Shown here piece after piece: positions 56,935 to 64,000 of a stretch of DNA of 64,000 nt. Position 1 is the stretch's first letter; each line of letters opens with the position of its first letter. The notes under the pieces were generated by a model. The model searched no databases, was not told where the DNA came from, and saw nothing but the letters and a program-made list of their open reading frames with translations. The stretch lies in assembly GCA_018343915.1 (NCBI GenBank), contig JABRWF010000005.1, positions 779,001-843,000 of the forward strand, written 5' to 3'. The DNA is from Agroathelia rolfsii. Its lineage: Eukaryota > Basidiomycota > Agaricomycetes > Amylocorticiales > Amylocorticiaceae. The position numbers and the translations under genes were made by a program.

Positions 56935-58746
56935 ATGTCTCACAGCCGCTATGAGCGTTCAGAGGCTGGTCCTAGTACCTACTACTACTACCAGTCATAC
57001 TTTAACGCTGGTCGTGCCGACGCAAATGCCCAGGCTGGTCCTTCGTCGTCTCAGATGATGGCTCAGAGGAGTACTTCACCCGACGGCTCTCACCCTCGAG
57101 GGCCACGCCAAAGCACAGAGCCAACAGTCTCAGGACGCTCTTCAGAATGGGTTACTGTACCCTCACAAGCTGGTCCGCGCTCATCCGATAATGACTCGTA
57201 TGGCCCGAATCCTATTGTGCCCATCTTGGGTTTGCCATCTCCCGCTGCAGCAGCTAGGGGAAATGCGGAACTAAATCCATCGTCGACGTCACCCCCACCA
57301 CCTTCATCGTTTTCTCCAAGGCTAAGGACACCAGGTCCTCGTGAACTGCCATATCCCCCGGGCCGTTCCATTATTCTCAGTCCATTCATGGCACCCGGAT
57401 CCAATAGGCGTCGACAAAAGGATATCCTGCGAGATGAAGAGCTCAGGGGTAGCAGCAGCTCTAGCCCCGCTAGCAGCGGAGAATTTGTTGGAGGCTTCAA
57501 GCTCATGAGAGGCATGAAAGCAGCGTACAAGGGTGTGATGCGCCGGCCGCCACGACGGGATATGGTCACATACTCGCCTGAGGGCCTTCCCCAATATTCC
57601 ACCACCGATCCGAGACTGCAACCGCAGACCCTGCCGCCGGAAGAGCAGAACATGTATATAGAGCAGGATATGCACCCATCATCCCCATCTGTCAACTTTG
57701 TCGATCCCCCCACGAGACACCCGTCTGCTGTGACTAGACAATCGATAACTCACACGCACAGCTCTCCCCAATCCCATGAACACACCGTGAGATCGTCCAA
57801 GTATGATCCGATGTATGTCGATCATACCTCGCCGCATCTCTCTCGTGCGGGCACGCTCCAACTCTCGCAAGGACAGCCGAGTCACCATGAAGAAGAGGAA
57901 GAAGAGGGTGACGAGACACCCACCGCAGCTCGGCTCCCAGGCAGCCGCCCACCGTTTGTCGAAAACTTCCAATACGACGGTGGCATGCCCCCTTCCGAAG
58001 TTGGCACCTTCCCGCCTCTACAGCCCCCGACGATCATCACCACCGGCCCCGGTCCCGACGCGCACTATGATATGCCGCAGAGCGCACACCTGCGCCCGGC
58101 CTCATCCTACACCAAGATGTCCTCGCGCTCCTCCGGCCGGTCGTACATCGGCTCGTTCAGAGACCTGCCCTCCTTCCTGCGCGCGCTCTGGAACCTACCC
58201 TGGTTTGCGCCGGAGCGGGTGACGGTCGACTGGATCCCGTCCACGCGCCGGCGCCAGCGGCGTCGCCCGCAGAGCTGGTACCTCAGCCAGGAGCATAATC
58301 GGTATGCGCAGGCGCAATGGCTCGCCGGGTTCGAGGGCCATCCGCAGCTGGGGCAGATCCCGCCCGACGGCTATGTCGATCCAAGGCTGCTCAACTCGAC
58401 GGGGATGCTTAGCGTGCCACTCGCGGCGGGGATCAGCCCCATGCAACAACAGCAGCAGCAGTACCTGCAGTTCCAGCGTGGTGCGGGTGGGGCAACGCCC
58501 CCGCCGGTGTCCGAGATGGGTGAGCTGGCCAGTCCTGGGATGTACAGCGCCGGCAGTCCACCACCCCACCATTATCGAGCGATGTACGGCGGCGGCGGCA
58601 GTGGGGATCCAGAGGATGACCACCGCATGATGTTGTCGCCCAATATGTCCCAGATGCAGCAGCAGCCCCGATCGAGGATGGTGACGGTGACGGACTATCC
58701 GCGCTCGATGTCTCGCCAACGCACGGCGACGCCCTCTCTAGCGTGA
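56935..58746 (+). CDS. large disordered protein, unknown function
   Basis: A single uninterrupted frame of 603 codons, the only intronless complete gene here. I do not recognise a domain. The sequence is Ser/Pro/Gln/Tyr-rich and probably disordered, with two ordered-looking islands: FVGGFKLMRGMKAAYKGVMRR near 190, and a Trp/Phe-rich segment near 420 (FRDLPSFLRALWNLPWF, APERVTVDWIPSTRRRQRRR). These could bind membranes or partners. GC content and codon bias rise strongly after about 57950. Arg-rich repeats and a short polyQ occur near the end. The uninterrupted length and codon use support a real gene despite the absence of homology. Confidence 0.75.
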   Translation: MSHSRYERSEAGPSTYYYYQSYFNAGRADANAQAGPSSSQMMAQRSTSPDGSHPRGPRQSTEPTVSGRSSEWVTVPSQAGPRSSDNDSYGPNPIVPILGLPSPAAAARGNAELNPSSTSPPPPSSFSPRLRTPGPRELPYPPGRSIILSPFMAPGSNRRRQKDILRDEELRGSSSSSPASSGEFVGGFKLMRGMKAAYKGVMRRPPRRDMVTYSPEGLPQYSTTDPRLQPQTLPPEEQNMYIEQDMHPSSPSVNFVDPPTRHPSAVTRQSITHTHSSPQSHEHTVRSSKYDPMYVDHTSPHLSRAGTLQLSQGQPSHHEEEEEEGDETPTAARLPGSRPPFVENFQYDGGMPPSEVGTFPPLQPPTIITTGPGPDAHYDMPQSAHLRPASSYTKMSSRSSGRSYIGSFRDLPSFLRALWNLPWFAPERVTVDWIPSTRRRQRRRPQSWYLSQEHNRYAQAQWLAGFEGHPQLGQIPPDGYVDPRLLNSTGMLSVPLAAGISPMQQQQQQYLQFQRGAGGATPPPVSEMGELASPGMYSAGSPPPHHYRAMYGGGGSGDPEDDHRMMLSPNMSQMQQQPRSRMVTVTDYPRSMSRQRTATPSLA

Positions 58747-59432
58747 TCTCCTTGTTCCTCCCCTGGTCCATGACCACGCCCTTTTCAAGCATGATAATAT
58801 GATCACTTCAGGCGCTGAGATGGTCTAATATTTCCATCTTTTAATAAAGCTTTTTTTTTTAAAATATATATATATATTCTTTTCTTCCGTGATACCGTAT
58901 AAAGACAGATATTATTTTTCTCTGCCCTTTCTTTCCTCTCCTGGATGATGATTTACCTCGGACTATACCACCACCAACGGATGCGACTCACGATATATAT
59001 ACACCTACTCACGCTTATGAATGTATGTACTCGATGATGCCCATTCACAACTTTTTTGTTGTTGTTGTTGCATGATAATGATGCCCCAGTTATCTGAGCC
59101 TCTTTTTATTTTATTTTAGTATCGGTAACTGTACAACGTCCATTCTCTTTACATACAGTGAAGGTCAAAAAGCAGCAAAAGCCAAGAGAGATAGAGAGTG
59201 AGAGATAGTCTGGACAAAAAAAAAAAAATAGGACTGCGTATGTTGTCCATAGATAAATCGTGTGTATACAACATGAGTTGGGGTGAGGGGTTGGTAAGGG
59301 ATAAGGTAGGGTAAGATGCCTAGCAGATGGGATAAACCAATAAATTACTGGCTGACCAAGACAGAAAATCAGCAAGCCCCAGAACTCGACACAGAAGCAC
59401 AAAAAAAGAAAAGTCTCCGTCAAGGGTCCCGT
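58747..59432. other. convergent intergenic gap with low-complexity runs
   Basis: Contains an AT dinucleotide run at about 58862-58876, a short (TTG)n near 59058-59070 and a poly-A near 59217-59229. It is likely 3' UTR sequence of the two flanking convergent genes. Confidence 0.55.
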
Positions 59433-61694
59433 TCACTCATCGACATCCATGCGTCCGTGGCGGGCATGGGCAGGAGCATACGTTTTAGCATCATCATTAT
59501 CATCATCCACAACCTGTTGCATCTCCTCCGGACCCTTGAGCGAAAGCTCTCTCACGGGCGCATCCAACGGCGTCAGCGCTACGACGGGCGTAGAGGGCAC
59601 CGACGACACCGGCGTCACACCCTCCACGCTCATGGACAACGGCACCGGCGAGAGCGCATCGGCATCAAACTCCTCTTTAGGCATACGCACCCTCATCGAC
59701 GCCTCGATATCACGATCAAAACCCTCCTCCTCTCCCTCCTCCGCCATCGAAGACGAAGAGGACGACGATCCACGCTGGAGACCCACAACACGCAGCCTCT
59801 CAACCCACGCATCCGCGCGGTCCAAACTCTCCTTCACGACGCCCGTCACGCCGCGCATCATATCCAAGCTCTCCGTCGCGAGCGTGAGGACACGCACGGC
59901 GGCCTGCGCGGCCGAGCCCGCCGTTGCCGGTGGAGCCGGGTGCGCGTACGGGCCCGGTCGCGGACTGGACGAACGTGAGATGGTGGGTGAGGAAGTGGCG
60001 CTCACGTGTCCGTTTCCACTACCTCCACCACTGCCACCCACGCCGTCAGCGCCCCGCTCGCGATGCCGACGACGCCTGCTGCTAAGAGGCTTTTGAGATC
60101 CTGTAGAGGACGTGGAAGCAGACGAAGCTGCTGAGGCGCCTGCTCCTGCCGCAGCAGGGTCTTGTGCCGTAGCTGCAGCCCAACGTTGGGGCAAGTGCAA
60201 GATAAAACTCTTCACGCGTGCACGCGCGGGCTCGGGCAGCGCCCCGCCGGCATACTTTGATACGACATCTACGACCTGGCGGACGGTATGCACCACATCC
60301 CGTCGGACATCGGTGAGCACGCGCAGCTCTGACGCGGACGGCTCGCCCGCCGCGCGCGCCTGGAGGCCGGCCATGCAGTCGCGCAGGATGATGATCTGGT
60401 TGTCGATGTGTTGCGTGGCGTACTGGAGCATCTGGAGGCAGTACTTGAGGTGCCGCATCGACTCGTCGCTGAAGGCGGCACTGAGGCCGCCGGCTTCGGT
60501 CAGGACGGTCTGCCACCGGCTGCGCTGCGTGACAGCGAGGTCGGTCGATGACGAGGGCTGTTCGGAGGAGATGGATTGCTGTGTTGGCGTATGTGATCGT
60601 GAATCTACCGCCAGTGCAGATGAGTTGGCTGCAGAAGAGAACTGTGAGCTAAATGATATAAAAGCATGGCTGGTAGGTGTTACTGACTTTCGAGCAGTTC
60701 TGATGCTGGCTGTCGAGCAGGTTTGGCAGGGTTTGCCTGATCATCTTCAACGCGTGATCTCGAGCGAGAACGCGAATGTGAAGGTCGACGATATCGTTCA
60801 AACTATGTTTATTTGCGTGTTGAGGGGAATGGCGAATAGATTAAGCAGATGGACTTACACGATCCAGTTGACGCCCAGCAAACTCGTCAATGGTGTTGAC
60901 GTCGACAGGTAGGCGATCCATGACCGGCCGGGAGATGGTCCTCATAGAGGATTCCATCATTTCTGCACCATACTAAGTGCATGAATGGTTAGGAGATAGA
61001 TTATACCAAATAAAGCGCAGAAAGTATAAAATAAAAATAAAAATAAAATAATTGATGTTATCAGATAAGCAGACGAACAAGATGGGAACTAGTCATTCCG
61101 TCACTTTCGGGGAGGCGCATGACCAAGATCACAGGACCAAGTATAGACAGCATGAATCAAACATTTGTGATCCCCAAAGAGTTTTCGGGTTAATTTGAAG
61201 CCCTTAAATGAATTAGACAGGGAATGCAGCGAGAGATATTATATGCTGGACAAATATCAGCTCGCGGGGTTTTTTTAATGACCACATCTTGTCTTTTTTT
61301 TTGTATGTATGGTATGGATGTTTCGAGAAGATCGCGAAGAGAAAGGTGGGGCACGATGCTCACCTTTACGACCCTAGAGCTATTCTTGCTTGTTTCATAA
61401 ACCCGAAGGGCGCTATTGAATAGTGGATGTGCTGATACGCGATGTACGATGCGAGGTGGAGAGGCAGGTGATGTAATACTAGGACTGGTTGGCGACGAGG
61501 AGGCAGAGGGGCCTGATGTGTTCTGTTGGGCTGTATAGAAAAAAAGAGTCAACCATCACAGCTACGATGATAAGGGGAGAAATGGGATGCATACTGGTCG
61601 TGGATCGGTTGCGCATGTCGCCTAGGGCACGGACAGCGATGCGCACGGACTCGTCCTGGTCATCGAGTGAGAGGGGTGTAGCAACAGGAGCCAT
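59433..61694 (-). CDS. OPI1: Opi1-type repressor of phospholipid synthesis genes
   Basis: In yeast Opi1 sits at the ER bound to phosphatidic acid and Scs2, and enters the nucleus to repress INO1-type genes when phosphatidic acid falls. Five exons: 61694-61595, 61530-61364, 60972-60859, 60802-60688 and 60628-59433, giving 563 residues. The Opi1 family block begins near 198 (RSRWQTVLTEAGGLSAAF) and continues with MRHLKYCLQMLQYATQHID, DVVHTVRQVVDVVSKYAGG and FILHLPQRW. An Arg/Ser stretch (HSRSRSRSR) before it is basic. A weak FFAT-like string, EEFDADA, lies in the C-terminal tail and could contact Scs2/VAP. An ATCAGATAA string at 61060-61068 lies inside intron 2. Other parts are disordered. Confidence 0.88.
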
Positions 61695-62916
61695 GGTGTG
61701 TGCAAGTCGGGTGTCGAGCAGGACGTGTGTTATGCTGCAAGACAAGAAGGGCCAGGAGATGATGGTCGAGTGGAGAAACAACGACGGCCATGGCGAGGAG
61801 TCGATTGAGGACGAGGTAAAGGGAGAGCCGCAGTGGAATTTTATCACATGCATCGCCAGCCATGGCCCACGCCTTCCCCAACGAACGGCCGCACCAGGCC
61901 CGGCCCACTTCTATCCTTCTTTCCTATTCCTTTTCCTTACATCCCTCGATGTGTCCTTTTATCCGTCATGTGCTCTATAATCGTCGTATTCAGCTTGGAT
62001 GGTATCGCATTTTTGCATCACTGGTCGTAACCCGAGTTGTTCACTTGTCGACAACCTACTCTCAACCAAGTCGACTTGGTCCTTTCCACTCACAACTTTG
62101 CGTATCATCATCATCATCATCATCATCATCATAATTAACTACACATCGATAATAGCATTACCGTAATTATCATTCCCAAAATAAAATCCACATCCCCGCG
62201 GGATCATCAACGTCATCTTCCCATGCCGTCGCCGTCTCTTTCCCTCTCTCTCTTATCGCACTCGCAATCACAACGTTTACCTTTGTCACATGCGAGCCGG
62301 ACCTGAACATAACGCGGTCGCTTGCATATGATAATGATGTATTTGTCTACGTCTCAAGACTTCGTATTGAAGCCGAGGGACTAATCGCACGTTGCTACTT
62401 TTTATCTATTGATCATGGCTGGTTTACATCTGATAAATGAACTTTCCATCTATCCTCGTATATTCTATTCATCCGTAAAATCAAATGCGCCACAAAAATC
62501 ACGAGGAGAGACTCAAGTGATTATCGTTCAATAACAGAAACAATTACATTGAGATATTCTGATACATAGAGTAGTTAACGGGTATCAGCAAGCGAACCTC
62601 TAGGGAAAAAAAAAAAAAAAGACAAATGTTACAGGGTAGAGAGGGATACAATACCTTGGGATATTATCCTATTTGTGAGCAAAGAGAGAGAAAAAGACAA
62701 TGAGGGAAGACAGTGGATGTGTAGTAAATGTACAGTATGTATGTAATCTAGAGGCGTATCCATTTCGTGTTTCGTGTGGGTAGTGTGTTGTGGGTGATAA
62801 GGGTCTGAAAAAGTAAAAGAACCATGTTTCTTATGCCAGTGTGTCGCTTCGGTCATCGTCATGTAGCAGCAGCAGCAACAACAACGACATGAAACAAATC
62901 TCACTTGCTCGCTCGT
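61695..62916. other. intergenic 1.2 kb with an (ATC)9 repeat
   Basis: No gene supported. The triplet repeat ATC runs from 62104 to 62130, followed by AT-rich sequence. A poly-A run lies near 62608-62621. A GA-rich region just before 62917 is probably the 3' UTR of the last gene. Confidence 0.55.
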
Positions 62917-64000
62917 CTACTTCGCTTCGGGATCATCCTCCTGGAAAAAATCCATGATCGCCTTGACGCCCGTGAGACCGAGCCCATCGGGAGGATACGC
63001 GATATACACCTCATCGCTCTCCGCCCCGAGCTTCTGCTTGAACTCGCTCTTGTTGCCCAGCTTGAGCCGACGCGCGATATCCGCGTACGCTTTGCTCAGC
63101 ATCTTGACCCGCATGCCGTCGACGCCGTGCACGGGCTTGAACTCTGTCGAGGCGCCAGCACCAAACGTCACAGAGCGCGCGCCCGCAGCGGCAACGGCCT
63201 TGATCGCCTCCGTGATGGCGTACTCGATCGAGCCAGACGGCGCACCGGGGAAGTCGAGCGAAAACTTGACTTGGTAGCCGTGCAAGGGCGACAATTGGTG
63301 CATGACGACGAAGGCATGGATATTGCCCTCCTTGTCCTCAGCGGAGAAATATCGACGATGGCTTGGGTCTATCCATGGGCGAATGTTCGTGAGATGAACC
63401 TATAGGCGACCAACCGTATATTAGAAAATGTGTGAATGATCAAAAACTTTAGGTCGTCAACTAACCTGTTCGCCCTTGCGATTGTTCTGCCAATCCTTGA
63501 CACGCTCATCGACCTTCTTCACCACCTCCTCCGGCGGCAGCTTAAACGGCGGGAACTCGACAATCTTGATCCCCTCCGCCTGCGCATGCCTCAGCTTCTT
63601 CTGCACCGCCTTATCATACGTCGAGTCGATCGCGCTGGGCTTGTCAATCTTCTGCTCTGCTACACACGTGAGCGTATGCCACCCTTTGTGACCCGCGAGG
63701 TACTCCTCCACCTCCTCGCTGATCAACAACCAGATCGGCTTCAACTTCTGCTCCGTACGCAACCAGCTCAAAAACTCCTCGATCACGCGCGGCTTCTGCG
63801 ACGGGTCACACAGCGGGTCGCCCACGACGATCGCCGTCTTGTGCGACGACGGCACGTAGCCGACCGCCGCGCCCGTGTCGTAGTGGCGCCAGACATGATA
63901 TCGCTCGTCGAGCCAGGACGTGTTCGTGGCATCACCGTAGTTGGCAATCAGCTTCTCTAGCGGCTGGAACGCGCGCTCGTCCGTTCCCTCGTCGGCCGTC
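62917..64000 (-). CDS. DUF2156 aminoacyl-tRNA-dependent transferase, 5' part outside window
   Basis: C-terminal 339 complete codons of a gene that continues past the right edge. Exons: 64000-63466 (incomplete; the window starts one base before a codon boundary) and 63399-62917. The fold is the DUF2156 acyltransferase type: WRHYDTGAAVGYVPSS, AIVVGDPLC, IWLLISEEVEEYLA, DKAVQKKLRHAQAEGI, YFSAEDKEGNIHAFVV and VKFSLDFPGAPSGSIEYAI. In fungi this domain occurs fused behind an aspartyl-tRNA synthetase (ErdS, ergosteryl-aspartate synthase) or alone (ErgS, ergosteryl-glycine synthase). Which one this is depends on sequence beyond 64000. The GC-rich codon use is higher than in its neighbours. Confidence 0.8.

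Noticed and set aside
61060..61068. ATCAGATAA as an iron-regulatory site for OPI1
   Set aside because: It lies inside an AT-rich intron, not a promoter, and a chance match is likely.
62104..62130. Possible CRISPR or tandem array
   Set aside because: It is a plain ATC triplet microsatellite without spacers, and the host is a eukaryote.

Overview
The window looks like nuclear DNA of a basidiomycete fungus, most likely an Agaricomycete. About 95 short introns (mostly 50-80 nt) can be placed in 21 protein genes. Gene spacing is tight, some exons are very small, and the tRNA genes carry introns. The gene set is fungal: Hse1, Arg7, Ssu1, Gyp2-like, Ayr1-like, Ubc6, Msn2/4-like, Per1, Sre/Urbs1-type GATA factor, Cdc8 and Opi1. 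Exon coordinates were spliced by hand from GT/AG signals, reading frame and protein family conservation; no transcript data were used.

Layout. 1-7722: no recognisable gene, with G/C homopolymer runs. 7723-11113: thiolase, a TRIP4/Rqt4-type zinc-finger protein and a tRNA-Gly. 11259-23872: kinesin-14, an NTF2-like protein, a second tRNA-Gly, the ESCRT-0 subunit Hse1, Arg7, and a soluble tandem ABC ATPase. 24468-28247: a four-TM protein, a third tRNA-Gly and an Ssu1-like exporter. 28603-37830: a block of minus-strand genes, namely a GRAM-TBC-EF-hand Rab GAP, two tandem Ayr1-like reductases and Ubc6. 39417-44884: an Msn2/4-like zinc-finger factor and Per1, separated by 2.7 kb. 44885-50091: a low-complexity stretch. 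50092-56236: the two-finger GATA iron regulator, ribosomal protein eL37 and thymidylate kinase. 56935-64000: a disordered protein, Opi1, and the 3' part of a DUF2156 aminoacyltransferase that runs off the right edge.

The genes are mostly housekeeping and do not form one cluster. Several concern lipids (thiolase, Ayr1-like pair, Opi1, Per1, possibly sterol aminoacylation) or membrane traffic (Hse1, Rab GAP, Ubc6). The most unusual features concern gene structure and regulation. There are internal exons of 5, 7, 8, 8, 10 and 14 nt that are needed to keep conserved protein motifs in frame. A start codon stands alone in its exon, and one intron is GC-AG. The iron GATA factor has an apparent internal promoter, plus an ATCAGATAA site upstream of its main start. 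STRE motifs crowd upstream of the Msn2/4-like gene, and an MCB/CRE palindrome lies just upstream of thymidylate kinase.
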